DNA from: Serratia bockelmannii
GTDB lineage: Bacteria; Pseudomonadota; Gammaproteobacteria; Enterobacterales; Enterobacteriaceae
NCBI RefSeq assembly: GCF_008011855.1
Contig: NZ_VOUX01000032.1
Span: 151,373-215,372, forward strand
Direction: 5' to 3'
DNA length: 64,000 nucleotides
The translations under genes and the position numbers were made by a program. The number at the start of each line of letters is the position of its first letter. Position 1 is the first letter of the stretch. This document shows positions 18,799 through 27,996 of the stretch, one piece after another. The notes below the pieces were generated by a model. That model was not told the origin of the DNA and did not search any database. It worked only from the letters and a program-made list of their open reading frames with translations.

Positions 18799-20202
18799 TT
18801 ACGCCATTTGCGCCAGGTTGGCAGGCGATTCTTCGCTGGCGAACCAATTGAGCTTGCTGCGCAGGCTGACCACGCTGCCGACGATGATCAGGCTGGGGCT
18901 GGCGGCCTGCAATGACAGGGAACCCAGTTGGCGGAGCTCCCCTTCGATCACCCGTTGGCGGCAAGAGGTGCCGTTTTCCACCAGTGCCACCGGCGTGGCG
19001 GCTGGCAACCCGTTAGCGATCAGCTGGCGCTGGATTTCAGCCGCTTGCGACAGCCCCATATAGAACACCAGCGTCTGTTGCCCGGCGGCCAGCGTCGCCC
19101 AATCCAATCCACCGTCGGCCTTGGCGTGGCCGGTCACCAGGCGCACGCTCTGCGCATGGTCGCGGTGGGTGAGCGGGATGCCGCTGTAGGCGGAACAGCC
19201 CGAGGCGGCGGTAATGCCCGGCACCACCGAGAACGGCACGTTGGCGTCTGCCAGCGTCTCCAGCTCTTCGCCGCCGCGGCCGAAGATAAAGGGATCGCCC
19301 CCTTTCAGGCGCACCACGCGTTTGCCTTGCTGCGCCTGCTGCAGCAGGATTTGATTGATCTGCTCCTGCGGCACGCAGTGGTGGCCGGCGCATTTGCCGA
19401 CGAAGATACGCTCGGCGTCGCGGCGCACCAGCGTCATGATCTCTTCGGAGACCAGCCGGTCGTAAACCACCACGTCGGCCTGCTGGATTTGTTGCAGCCC
19501 TTTCAGCGTAAGCAGGCCGGCATCGCCCGGCCCGGCGCCCACCAGAACCACTTCACCGCGATCTGCCGGCTGTTCGCTGAACAGCTGCTCGAGCTGGCGT
19601 TCAGCCAGCGCGGCGTCGTCGTTGGCCAGCGACTGCGCCAGCCGATCGTGAGCGAACAACCGTTCCCAGAAGCGCCGACGCGCGCCGAGGCTGCTGAAGC
19701 GTTGTTTTACCCGCTGGCGCAGCGAGCCGCCCAGTTGGGCCAGCTTGCCGAGGTGCTGTGGCAGCATCGCTTCCAGCTTCTCGCGCAGCAGCCGCGCCAA
19801 CACCGGCGCTTTGCCGCCGGAGGACACCGCGACCATGATCGGCGAACGGTCGATAATCGACGGCATGATAAAGCTGGCGCGTTTCGGATCGTCCACCACG
19901 TTGCAGAACACCCGCTGCTGGTTGGCGCACTGATACACCCGTGCGTTGACCTCTAGCCGGTCGGTAGCGGCGATCACCAGCCATTTTTCCACCAGCAGGG
20001 CCGGGCTGAATTCGCCTTCGGCCAGCGTCAACCGGCCTTCTGCCGCCCACTGGCGGAACTGCGGGGTGAAGTCTACGGCGTTGACGGTCAGCGCCGCACC
20101 GGCGTCCAGCAGCAGGCGCGCCTTGCGTTCGGCGATCTCGCCGCCGCCGACCAGCAGGCAGGCTTTGTGTTGCAGTTGGCAGAAAATCGGCAGGTAGTCC
20201 AT
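18799..20202 (-). CDS. cysG: Siroheme synthase (multifunctional)
   Basis: CysG makes siroheme from uroporphyrinogen III by two SAM-dependent methylations, NAD-dependent oxidation and ferrochelation. Siroheme is the cofactor of the NirBD nitrite reductase encoded just upstream. The 467-residue product has an N-terminal dehydrogenase/chelatase domain (NAD loop [13 protein letters not shown]) and a C-terminal methyltransferase domain from about residue 215 ([32 protein letters not shown]). I chose ATG 20202 over the GTG two codons earlier because GAGGAG is five bases before it. Confidence 0.96.
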   Translation of the reverse strand: MDYLPIFCQLQHKACLLVGGGEIAERKARLLLDAGAALTVNAVDFTPQFRQWAAEGRLTLAEGEFSPALLVEKWLVIAATDRLEVNARVYQCANQQRVFCNVVDDPKRASFIMPSIIDRSPIMVAVSSGGKAPVLARLLREKLEAMLPQHLGKLAQLGGSLRQRVKQRFSSLGARRRFWERLFAHDRLAQSLANDDAALAERQLEQLFSEQPADRGEVVLVGAGPGDAGLLTLKGLQQIQQADVVVYDRLVSEEIMTLVRRDAERIFVGKCAGHHCVPQEQINQILLQQAQQGKRVVRLKGGDPFIFGRGGEELETLADANVPFSVVPGITAASGCSAYSGIPLTHRDHAQSVRLVTGHAKADGGLDWATLAAGQQTLVFYMGLSQAAEIQRQLIANGLPAATPVALVENGTSCRQRVIEGELRQLGSLSLQAASPSLIIVGSVVSLRSKLNWFASEESPANLAQMA

Positions 20203-20228
20203 CGGCACTCCTCGGGGGTAATCAGTGT

Positions 20229-20247
20229 GGGGGCGAAATGCGCCCCC
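20229..20247. repeat. Hairpin between nirC and cysG
   Basis: A 7-bp GC stem (GGGGGCG / CGCCCCC, loop AAATG) lies in the nirC-cysG gap. No T-run follows in the leftward direction. It may modulate or stabilise the polycistronic mRNA without terminating it. Confidence 0.5.
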
Positions 20248-20253
20248 GAAAAC

Positions 20254-21054
20254 TTAGGCGGTCTGACGTACGGCGGCTTTCGCCGCCTGCGGGCGTTCGG
20301 CGCGCGGCGTGGCGTACCAATACCCCAGACCCATTAGCACCGAGCCGGACAGGATGTTGCCCAGCGTCACCCACAGCAGGTTGTGGCCGATGCCGGCGAG
20401 GGTGTAGGCCTCGCTGTGGTTGCCGAACCAGGAGAGGGCAAACAGCGTCATGTTGGCGACGGAGTGTTCGTAACCCGAGGCGATAAAGGCCAGCAGACAC
20501 CACCAAATGGCGATGAACTTGGCGGCGCCTTCTACGCGGATCGCCATCCAGATCGCCAGGCAAACCAGCCAGTTGCACAGCACGCCCTTGAAGAACAGCA
20601 CCTCGGCCGGCGCGGTGGTTTTTGCCAATGCGGCGCTGTGCACCAGACTGGTATCCACTGGCAGCAGGCTACCGCCGCCGTAGTAATACATCAGCGCCAC
20701 CAGCACCGAGCCGAGCAGGTTGCCGAACCAGGTTTGCGGCAGCACTGCCCACATCTGGCTTTGGCGGATGGTGCCGGCCTTGACGCCGAGCGTCAGGAAC
20801 ATCGTATGGCCGGTGAACAGTTCGGAACCGGCGATGATCACCAGCGTCAGCGCGATGCCGAAGGTGGCGCCCATCACCAGCGGCCGCACGCTTGGGTCGA
20901 CCAGGTTGCCGAGGGTGAAGATCAGGATGATGCCAAGGCCGACGTAGGCGCCCGCCATCGCCGAGCTGATCCAGAAGCCGAGCGGGCTCTCCTTCGCCAG
21001 GCGGACGATGCGCGCCGCGTTGGCGGCGCATTTGTTTATCGTGTCGGTAAACAT
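20254..21054 (-). CDS. nirC: Nitrite transporter NirC (FNT family)
   Basis: NirC is a pentameric formate/nitrite-family channel in the inner membrane that moves nitrite. The 266-residue product begins MFTDTINKCAANAARIV and has six hydrophobic segments. The FNT signatures include SAMAGAYVGLGIIL, GSELFTGHTMF and SGYEHSVANM. I chose ATG 21054, preceded by GGGAGG, because the longer frame adds 28 unconserved residues. It follows nirD by 16 bases and precedes cysG in the same orientation. Confidence 0.96.
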   Translation of the reverse strand: MFTDTINKCAANAARIVRLAKESPLGFWISSAMAGAYVGLGIILIFTLGNLVDPSVRPLVMGATFGIALTLVIIAGSELFTGHTMFLTLGVKAGTIRQSQMWAVLPQTWFGNLLGSVLVALMYYYGGGSLLPVDTSLVHSAALAKTTAPAEVLFFKGVLCNWLVCLAIWMAIRVEGAAKFIAIWWCLLAFIASGYEHSVANMTLFALSWFGNHSEAYTLAGIGHNLLWVTLGNILSGSVLMGLGYWYATPRAERPQAAKAAVRQTA

Positions 21055-21070
21055 GTTGCCTCCCGAAAGG

Positions 21071-21397
21071 TTATGCCGCGACTTGCACGATGCCGTCGAC
21101 CACCCGGCTGGCGAAGCTGGCGACGGAACGGCTGTCATCTTCCAGACAGTGACCGTCGTACAGGCGGAAATGCTGTTTCTTCAGCGGGCTGGCGACCCAC
21201 AGTTCGCCCTGATGCTCGGCGATCAGCCCGCGTGACAGCACGCTGGCCTGGGCGAACGGGTCGATATTGCTGATGGCGAACACCTGTTCGTCGGCATAGG
21301 GGCGGAACACCGCCACCTGCCGATCGCCGATCAGGGCACATACGCCGGTGCCGGGCAGAATGTCGGCGACGGGACAAACGGTAATCCACTGGCTCAT
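21071..21397 (-). CDS. nirD: Nitrite reductase (NADH) small subunit
   Basis: NirD is the small subunit of the cytosolic NADH-dependent nitrite reductase. The 108-residue protein has the Rieske-like fold of the family but no Rieske Cys/His pairs for a 2Fe-2S centre, which is normal for enterobacterial NirD. Segments VFAISNIDPFAQASVLSRG and LKKQHFRLYDGHCLED match E. coli. Its ATG overlaps the nirB stop by four bases. Confidence 0.95.
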   Translation of the reverse strand: MSQWITVCPVADILPGTGVCALIGDRQVAVFRPYADEQVFAISNIDPFAQASVLSRGLIAEHQGELWVASPLKKQHFRLYDGHCLEDDSRSVASFASRVVDGIVQVAA

Positions 21398-23943
21398 GCG
21401 TGGCTCTCCTCGGTATCGATCAGGGTGACGGGAATGCGCTCATCAGGGCGCGCCGGGCGGTGCTGGTCGCGTTCGGCCACTACCTGCACATTCGGATCGC
21501 GCAGCGGGCTGTTGATGAAGTGAGCGAAGCGAAGCTGCGTTTCCGGATGCTCGACGGTCTCTTTCCACTCGCAGACCACCGCGTCGCGCAGGCGGGCGAT
21601 CTCCGCTTCCAACTGCTCGTTGATGCCGAGCTTATCGTCGACGATCACCTTGCGCAGGTAATCGATGCCACCTTCCAGGCTCTCCAGCCATACCGAGGTA
21701 CGCTGCAGCTTATCGGCGGTGCGGATATAGAACATCATGAAGCGGTCGAGGTAGCGCACCAGGGTCTCGCGATCGAGATCGGCGGCCAGCAGGTCGGCGT
21801 GGCGTGGTTTCATGCCGCCGTTGCCGCAGACGTACAGGTTCCAGCCGTTCTCGGTGGCGATGATGCCGACGTCCTTGCCCTGCGCTTCGGCGCATTCGCG
21901 GGTGCAGCCCGAGACGCCGAACTTCATTTTGTGCGGGGTGCGGATGCCTTTGTAGCGATGTTCCAGCGTGACGCCGAAGCCGACGCTGTCGCCGACGCCG
22001 TAGCGGCACCAGGTGCTGCCGACGCAGGTTTTCGCCATGCGTAGCGCCTTGGCGTACGCGTGGCCGGTTTCAAAGCCGGCGGCGAGCAGCTTGCTCCAGA
22101 TGGCCGGCAGATCGTCTTTCTGCGCCCCGAACATGCCGATACGCTGCGAACCGGTCATTTTGGTGTAGAGGTTGTACTCCTTGGCGATCTGGCCGATGGC
22201 CAGCAGGCCATCCGGGGTGATTTCGCCGCCGGCGGAGCGCGGGATCACCGAGTAGGTGCCGTCTTTTTGGATATTGCCGAGGAAGTTGTCGTTGGTATCC
22301 TGCAGCGGCGTATGCTGCGGCTTGAGGATGTACTCGTTCCAGCATGAGGCCAGCAGCGAGCCGACGGTCGGTTTACACACTTCGCAGCCGTAGCCTTTGC
22401 CGTATTTGGCCAGCAATGCCTCGAACGACTTGATGCCTTCGACGCGGATCAGGTGGAACAGCTCCTGGCGTGAATAGGCGAAGTGTTCGCACAGGTGGTG
22501 GTTGACCTCGATGCCTTGCTTGCTCAGCTCGGCGTTCAGTACCTGGGTGAGCAGCGGGATGCAGCCGCCGCAGCCGGTGCCGGCCTTGGTTTCGGCCTTT
22601 AGCGCCGCCACGGTGTGGCAGCCTTTGTTGACCGCCTGGATGATGTCACCTTTGCTGACGTCGAAGCAGGAGCAGATCTGCGCGCTTTCCGGCAGCGAAT
22701 CTACGCCGATGGCCGGTTTGCTGCCCGCATGGGCCGGCAGGATCAGGCCGTCCGGGTTTTCCGGCAGCTCGATGCCGTTCAACGCCAGCTGCAGCAGGTT
22801 GCCATAATCGCTGGTGTCGCCTACCAGCACCGCGCCGAGCAGGGTTTTATTGTCGGCGCTGACCACGATACGTTTGTAGACTTCTTTGCTTTCATCCAGA
22901 TAAACGTAGCTGCGGGCGCCTTCGGTGCGGCCATGGGCATCGCCGATGCCGCCGACGTCCACGCCCAGCAGCTTCAGCTTGGCGCTCATGTCGGCGCCCT
23001 GGAAGCCGTTTTCGCGGTCCAGCAGGTGATCGGCGGCCACCTGCGCCATTTTGTACCCCGGTGCCACCAGGCCAAAGGTGCGATCGCGCCAGGCGGCGCA
23101 CTCACCGATGGCGTACACGTCCGGATCAGACGTTTGGCAGCTGTCGTTGATGGCGATGCCGCCGCGGCGGCCAACCTCCAGCCCGCACTGACGCGCCAGC
23201 TTGTCCTGGGCGCGGATGCCGGTGGAGAACACGATGAAGTCCACTTCCAGCAGGCTACCGTCGGCGAAATGCATGGTTTTGCGCGCCGTGCCGCCGCCGT
23301 TGACGATCTCCTGGGTATTTTTGCCGGTGTGAACCTTGACGCCCATGCGCTCGATCTTGTGGCGCAGCTGGTCACCGCCCATCGGGTCGAGCTGTTCGGC
23401 CATCAGTACCGGAGCGAACTCGATCACGTGCGTTTCCACCCCCAGGCTTTTCAGCGCGCCGGCGGCTTCCAGCCCTAACAGCCCGCCGCCGACTACCGCA
23501 CCGCGTTTGCTGCGGCGCGCGCAGGCTTCGATGGCGTTCAGGTCTTCGATGGTGCGGTAAACGAAGCAGTCCTGGCTATCCGAGCCCTTAATCGGCGGGA
23601 TCCACGGATAGGAACCGGTGGCCATGATTAGCTTGTCGTAATAGACGGTGCGGCCGGTGTTGGAGTGGATCACTTTCTCGTCACGATTGATGGTGATAGC
23701 GCGTTCGCCGACCAGTACCTTTACGCCGTGTTTTTCGTAAAAGCCTTCGCGCACCAGCGACAGCTCTTCGGCGGTGTGGTGAGAGAAGTAGGAAGAGAGG
23801 TGCACGCGATCGTAAGCGATACGCGGCTCTTCGCAAAATACGGTGATTTCGAACTGGTCTTTGTCTGCTTTATCCAACAGATCTTCGATGAACCGGTGGC
23901 CGACCATGCCATTGCCGACGACGGCAAGTTTGACTCTGCTCAT
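21394..23943 (-). CDS. nirB: Nitrite reductase (NADH) large subunit
   Basis: NirB reduces nitrite to ammonium with NADH during anaerobic growth. The 849-residue protein has an FAD/NAD(P)-binding half (VGNGMVGHRFIEDLL, GAVVGGGLLGLEAAGAL), a BFD-like 2Fe-2S region (CSCFDVSKGD and GTGCGGC), and a siroheme/4Fe-4S half (TCVGSTWCRYGVGDS, GCTRECAEAQGKD, YVCGNGGMKP). I chose ATG 23943 (MSRVKLAVVGNGM); the longer frame runs into the promoter. It heads nirB-nirD-nirC-cysG and has a conserved FNR plus NarL/P control region. Confidence 0.97.
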   Translation of the reverse strand: MSRVKLAVVGNGMVGHRFIEDLLDKADKDQFEITVFCEEPRIAYDRVHLSSYFSHHTAEELSLVREGFYEKHGVKVLVGERAITINRDEKVIHSNTGRTVYYDKLIMATGSYPWIPPIKGSDSQDCFVYRTIEDLNAIEACARRSKRGAVVGGGLLGLEAAGALKSLGVETHVIEFAPVLMAEQLDPMGGDQLRHKIERMGVKVHTGKNTQEIVNGGGTARKTMHFADGSLLEVDFIVFSTGIRAQDKLARQCGLEVGRRGGIAINDSCQTSDPDVYAIGECAAWRDRTFGLVAPGYKMAQVAADHLLDRENGFQGADMSAKLKLLGVDVGGIGDAHGRTEGARSYVYLDESKEVYKRIVVSADNKTLLGAVLVGDTSDYGNLLQLALNGIELPENPDGLILPAHAGSKPAIGVDSLPESAQICSCFDVSKGDIIQAVNKGCHTVAALKAETKAGTGCGGCIPLLTQVLNAELSKQGIEVNHHLCEHFAYSRQELFHLIRVEGIKSFEALLAKYGKGYGCEVCKPTVGSLLASCWNEYILKPQHTPLQDTNDNFLGNIQKDGTYSVIPRSAGGEITPDGLLAIGQIAKEYNLYTKMTGSQRIGMFGAQKDDLPAIWSKLLAAGFETGHAYAKALRMAKTCVGSTWCRYGVGDSVGFGVTLEHRYKGIRTPHKMKFGVSGCTRECAEAQGKDVGIIATENGWNLYVCGNGGMKPRHADLLAADLDRETLVRYLDRFMMFYIRTADKLQRTSVWLESLEGGIDYLRKVIVDDKLGINEQLEAEIARLRDAVVCEWKETVEHPETQLRFAHFINSPLRDPNVQVVAERDQHRPARPDERIPVTLIDTEESHA

Positions 23944-23974
23944 TATTGCCTCAAAATTCTGGTTTCCTAGGGTT

Positions 23975-24044
23975 ACCTTATCCCTCCCGATGAGCAATTT
24001 ATTGATGCAAATCAATCACACTCCCATATACCTCCAATGTGGTA
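23975..24044 (-). promoter_or_regulatory. nirB promoter with FNR and NarL/NarP sites
   Basis: A perfect FNR box TTGAT-GCAA-ATCAA lies at 24002-24015. A NarL/NarP-type 7-2-7 inverted pair, TACCTCC-AA-TGTGGTA, lies at 24029-24044. Their centres are exactly 28 bases apart, the spacing of the -41.5 FNR and -69.5 NarL/P sites known at E. coli nirB. A leftward -10 element TAAGGT is at 23980-23975, as expected for an FNR class II promoter. Anaerobic and nitrate/nitrite induction is therefore inferred. Confidence 0.85.
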
Positions 24045-24170
24045 TATAAATGATTTTTCACGTTTTTTGATAAGTTGCGGATTTTATTCATCTTTAGCTG
24101 AAGCGAGTCAGTTTGCAGGTAAATTACCCCGCAGGGAGTAAACGCAAGGGGTAGGCATGGCACGGCGACT

Positions 24171-24199
24171 TTGTCAGCGCGATCCGCTGCCAGTATGAT
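24171..24199 (+). promoter_or_regulatory. codA sigma-70 promoter
   Basis: TTGTCA at 24171-24176 and TATGAT at 24194-24199 are separated by 17 bases, placing transcription start about 25 bases before the codA GTG. It is more than 150 bases from the FNR box, so control independent of nirB is likely. Confidence 0.7.
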
Positions 24200-24231
24200 G
24201 AAGAAAACCAGCGCAACGGCAGAGGTGAAGG

Positions 24232-25515
24232 GTGGCGAAACGTCCATTGAAGTTTATCGACAACCTGCGTTTAAGCGGGCATGAAGGATTGTGGCAACTG
24301 GCAATCGAGCAGGGGCGCATCGCGCATCTGGTGCCACAGCCGGAAGGACAGGAGTGGCGCAGCGACGTGCTGGATGCGCAGGGCGGGTTGGCGTTGCCGG
24401 CGTTCGTCGAACCGCATATCCACCTGGATACCACGCAGACCGCCGGTCAGCCGGCCTGGAACCAGTCCGGCACGCTGTTCGAGGGCATTGAGCGCTGGGC
24501 TGAACGCAAAGCGCTGCTGACTCATGAAGACGTCAAACAGCGCGCCTGGCAAACGCTTAAGTGGCAGATCGCCAACGGCGTGCAGTATGTGCGCACCCAC
24601 GTCGACGTTTCCGATCCCACGCTGACCGCGCTGCGCGCCATGCTGGAGGTGAAGCAGGAAGTGGCGCCTTGGGTGACGCTGCAGATTGTCGCCTTCCCGC
24701 AGGAGGGGATCCTTTCCTACCCCAACGGCGAAGCGTTGCTTGAAGAAGCGTTGCGGCTCGGGGCCGACGTGGTGGGCGCCATTCCGCACTTCGAATTCAC
24801 CCGCGAGTACGGCGTGGAGTCGCTGCATAAGGCGTTCGCGCTGGCGCAAAAATACGATCGGCTGGTGGACGTGCACTGCGATGAAATCGACGACGAGCAA
24901 TCGCGCTTCGTCGAGACCGTGGCGGCGCTGGCACTGAAGCTGGAGATGGGAGCGAAAGTCACCGCCAGCCACACCACGGCGATGCACTCTTACAACGGCG
25001 CTTACGCCTCGCGGCTGTTCCGTCTGTTGAAGATGTCCGGCATCAACTTCGTCGCCAATCCGCTGGTGAACATTCACCTGCAGGGCCGTTTCGACAGTTA
25101 CCCGAAACGGCGCGGCGTGACCCGAGTGAAGGAGATGCTGGAGGCGGAGATCAACATCTGTTTCGGCCATGACGACGTGTTCGATCCTTGGTACCCGCTC
25201 GGCACCGCCAACATGCTGCAGGTGCTGCACATGGGGCTGCACGTGTGCCAGCTGATGGGCTATGGCCAAATCGACGACGGACTGAAGCTGATCACCCACC
25301 ATAGCGCGCGCACGCTTAACCTGAGCGACTACGGCCTGGCGGCCGGCAACAGCGCCAACCTGGTGATCCTGCCGGCGGAAAGCGGCTTCGACGCAGTGCG
25401 TCGCCAGACGCCGGTGCGTTATTCGATTCGCCAGGGTGCGGTGATCGCCGAAACGCGGCCGGCGGAAACCACGCTGCATTTGCAGCAGGAGGAGACGGTG
25501 GATTTTCGGCGCTAA
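24232..25515 (+). CDS. codA: Cytosine deaminase
   Basis: CodA hydrolyses cytosine to uracil and ammonia. The 427-residue amidohydrolase shows the metal ligands His62 and His64 (HIHLD), His215, catalytic Glu218 (HCDE), His247 and Asp314 (FGHDD). It is the same length as E. coli CodA and very similar from the metal site onward, with a diverged N-terminus. The start is GTG with GAGG six bases before it. No codB cytosine permease is adjacent; it lies alone between nirB and tsgA, a junction where E. coli has no gene. Confidence 0.94.
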   Translation: MAKRPLKFIDNLRLSGHEGLWQLAIEQGRIAHLVPQPEGQEWRSDVLDAQGGLALPAFVEPHIHLDTTQTAGQPAWNQSGTLFEGIERWAERKALLTHEDVKQRAWQTLKWQIANGVQYVRTHVDVSDPTLTALRAMLEVKQEVAPWVTLQIVAFPQEGILSYPNGEALLEEALRLGADVVGAIPHFEFTREYGVESLHKAFALAQKYDRLVDVHCDEIDDEQSRFVETVAALALKLEMGAKVTASHTTAMHSYNGAYASRLFRLLKMSGINFVANPLVNIHLQGRFDSYPKRRGVTRVKEMLEAEINICFGHDDVFDPWYPLGTANMLQVLHMGLHVCQLMGYGQIDDGLKLITHHSARTLNLSDYGLAAGNSANLVILPAESGFDAVRRQTPVRYSIRQGAVIAETRPAETTLHLQQEETVDFRR

Positions 25516-25520
25516 GGCGC

Positions 25521-25552
25521 AAAAAAAGGGCGCCTTGCGGGCGCCCTTGATG
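25521..25552. terminator. Bidirectional terminator codA / tsgA
   Basis: The stem AAGGGCGCC / GGCGCCCTT (25526-25534 with 25540-25548) has an A-run on its left side and a short T-containing right flank. It lies in the gap between the converging codA and tsgA. Confidence 0.85.
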
Positions 25553-25569
25553 TATTTGATGCGAAGAAA

Positions 25570-26754
25570 TCAGTGCGTTACGTGACCGTGGCTGCGGTGC
25601 TTGGTCACGAAGCCCAGCAGCAGACACATCACAAACACCGCCATGTACAGGCCGTTGGCGGTGGTCAGCGCCGCATGCGCGCCGCCTTTCGCCACGATCG
25701 GGCCGGTGACCACGAAGGTCAGCATGGTGCCGATGGTGCCGCAGGTCAGGATAAAGTTGACCAGTTTCGGCGAGGAAGCCTTGGTCTGCAGCGAGCCGAG
25801 GGTGATCAGCGTGGTGTAGATGGCGCTGGAAACGAAGCCCAGGGCCATGATGTAGTAGCCCAGGTGCTCCGGATTGTCGGTGCTGACGAACAGGTACATC
25901 GCGCCGGTAGCCAGCGCGGCCAGCACGGTGACGATGCGTTGCAGATCGAAGAAGCGCAGGATGAAGCTGAACACCCACATGCCAACCATATAAGAGGTCC
26001 AGAAGTCGCTCACCAGCTTACCGGCCTGGCCGATGTCCATGTTGAACGACTTGGTGGCGTACTCAGGCACCCACTGAATGAAGCCCAACTGGCCGAGGAT
26101 GTAGCACAGCGCGGCGATCGATAGGAACAGCACGCCGATGCCCCATTTTTCTTTCTCGACTGGTTGACCGGCATCGGCGCCTTTCTTGCCCAGCACCGGG
26201 AAGTCGGAGCACAAGGTCAGCACGAAGATCCCCACGTACAGCAGGCCGATGCAGGCATAAACCCAGTACCAGCCGATATGGCGGGCCAGCAGCATCGCGG
26301 CGACGATCGGGAAGATCATCCCGGCCATGCTGAAGAAGGAATCGGTGAACAACAGGCGCGAACCGCGCTGGCGGCCGGCATACATGTGGGTGATCAGGAA
26401 GGTGCCGATCGACATGGTGATGCCGCTCACCACGCCGAGGATAAACATGCACAGCGAGAACATGGTCAGGCTCTTGCCGAGCATCAGCCCCGCGACTGCC
26501 AGCACCATCAGGACAAAGCCGAAGATCAACTGACGCTTCAGCGGGATGATTTCCATCAGCCAGGCATTGAGGAAGATCGAAATCAAAATACCGGCGTTGA
26601 GGAAAGTAAAGGTGTTACTCATGCTGGAAACCGGCAGATTAAAGTACTCTGCAATGTTTCCCATCACCATCCCTGTGACGATCACTAAAGCACCGGTCAG
26701 CGCGTACGAAAAGAAGCTGATCCAGGTAAGCCGTATGCGGTTACTGTCATTCAT
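25570..26754 (-). CDS. tsgA: TsgA, MFS transporter
   Basis: TsgA is a major facilitator superfamily inner-membrane protein of unknown substrate, described in Salmonella and E. coli near nirB. The 394-residue product has about twelve hydrophobic segments and begins [21 protein letters not shown], close to E. coli TsgA. The loop [19 protein letters not shown] is conserved. A His-containing C-terminal tail ([10 protein letters not shown]) is present. It converges on codA; its upstream region is a 191-base gap with no clear operator. Confidence 0.9.
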   Translation of the reverse strand: MNDSNRIRLTWISFFSYALTGALVIVTGMVMGNIAEYFNLPVSSMSNTFTFLNAGILISIFLNAWLMEIIPLKRQLIFGFVLMVLAVAGLMLGKSLTMFSLCMFILGVVSGITMSIGTFLITHMYAGRQRGSRLLFTDSFFSMAGMIFPIVAAMLLARHIGWYWVYACIGLLYVGIFVLTLCSDFPVLGKKGADAGQPVEKEKWGIGVLFLSIAALCYILGQLGFIQWVPEYATKSFNMDIGQAGKLVSDFWTSYMVGMWVFSFILRFFDLQRIVTVLAALATGAMYLFVSTDNPEHLGYYIMALGFVSSAIYTTLITLGSLQTKASSPKLVNFILTCGTIGTMLTFVVTGPIVAKGGAHAALTTANGLYMAVFVMCLLLGFVTKHRSHGHVTH

Positions 26755-26945
26755 TGTATAGGCCTGAATATGTCTGTTAGAGGTTTTAAAGCTGGCATAA
26801 GGCCGCTGGCTTTTCCTGGCAAACGCAGAAAAAAGTCCCGATCAGGCCACCAGGGGGCGGATCCTAGCACAGACAACGGGATTTTTTGTGATGGCTGTCG
26901 ATTTTTTGATGCAACCCATGAAGGGATGATACGCATTATTGTGAT

Positions 26946-27926
26946 CTATTTGCGTACCGTCACAATGGAATCACGGTGGACGATCGTCGGCTCAAACCGG
27001 TGCGCCGGGGTGGCAGGGTCGATCAGCCTGCGCGCCGCGTATTGGGCCATTTCGCTGATGGGAAAATGTACGCTGCTCAACGCCGGGCGCACGAAAGGTG
27101 CGCGTTCGCCGCTGTCGTAACAGATCAAGGAGATATCCTGCGGTACCCGCAGGCGGTGCTCGTTGATCGCCAGCAGCGCGCCGATCGCCATCTCTTCGTT
27201 GCAGCAGTAGATGGCGCTGGGCCGTGCGGTTTGCTGCAGCAGATGATCGGCGCAGCGGTAACCGCTTTCCAGATCGTAGACGCCCTCCAGACAGGCTACC
27301 GGCTCGATATTCGCCGCCTGCATAGCCTCTTCAAATCCTTGCAGCCGCAGGCGGCTCGACGGGCGCTCGCGCGGGCCGCTGATGCAGGCGATGCGCCGGT
27401 GCCCGGCGTCGAGTAACTGCTGCGTCGCCATGCGGCTGGCAAGCGGGTGATCGAAGGTGACGCAGCGGTCTTCCAGCCCCGGCACCAGACGATCGAGCAA
27501 CACGAAATCACGTTGCTCCGCCGCCAGCTGGCGCAGCCGATCGTCGCTGAGAAAACGCACGTGCAGGATCACGCCGTCGCAGCGCAGGCTGAACAGCCGC
27601 TGCACCGCCTGCCATTCGTTTTCGGCACTGTTGCGGCCCTGGGTCACCAGCAGCTGCTTGCCGTGGGATTCGGCCTCGGTCTGCACGAAGTCCATCAGCG
27701 CGCCGAAGAAGCCACCGCGGTACGACGTCGTGACCAACCCGAGGGTATTGCTGTGGCTGGAGGCGAGCGCACGGGCCGCCGGGTTGGGGGTATAACCGAG
27801 CTGGGCGACGGCGCGTTCAACCTTCTCGCGGGTCGGCGCCTTGACGTTGCTGTCGCCGTTCACTACCCGCGATACGGTGGCGCGCGATACGCCCGCCAGC
27901 GCCGCGACATCTTCCAGTGTCACCAT
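26946..27926 (-). CDS. LacI-family transcriptional regulator (beta-glucoside cassette)
   Basis: This 326-residue protein has a LacI-type helix-turn-helix at residues 1-50 (MVTLEDVAALAGVSRATVSRVVNGD, then YTPNPAARALAS) and a periplasmic-binding-protein-like effector domain. I chose ATG 27926; the longer frame adds an unrelated N-terminus. It follows the GH4 gene on the same strand, so it is inferred to control the IIA-GH4 genes by binding the palindrome at 29715-29732. A strong terminator separates it from the GH4 gene. The effector is unknown, perhaps a phosphorylated beta-disaccharide. Confidence 0.85.
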   Translation of the reverse strand: MVTLEDVAALAGVSRATVSRVVNGDSNVKAPTREKVERAVAQLGYTPNPAARALASSHSNTLGLVTTSYRGGFFGALMDFVQTEAESHGKQLLVTQGRNSAENEWQAVQRLFSLRCDGVILHVRFLSDDRLRQLAAEQRDFVLLDRLVPGLEDRCVTFDHPLASRMATQQLLDAGHRRIACISGPRERPSSRLRLQGFEEAMQAANIEPVACLEGVYDLESGYRCADHLLQQTARPSAIYCCNEEMAIGALLAINEHRLRVPQDISLICYDSGERAPFVRPALSSVHFPISEMAQYAARRLIDPATPAHRFEPTIVHRDSIVTVRK

Positions 27927-27946
27927 CGTCCAACTCCTGATTACGG

Positions 27947-27976
27947 CTAAAAAAATGGGTTCGGCGTGCCGAACCC
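27947..27976 (-). terminator. Intrinsic terminator after the GH4 gene
   Basis: On the minus strand the stem GGGTTCGG / CCGAACCC (27957-27964 with 27969-27976) is directly followed by a run of seven Ts. It lies between the GH4 stop and the LacI-type start, leaving about 20 bases before that ATG. Confidence 0.88.
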
Positions 27977-27996
27977 CTGTCATACCGCGCCGGCGC

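Noticed and set aside
24138..24160. Possible PurR site upstream of codA
   Set aside because: Only a half-site-like ACGCAA is present, without the second arm of the palindrome.
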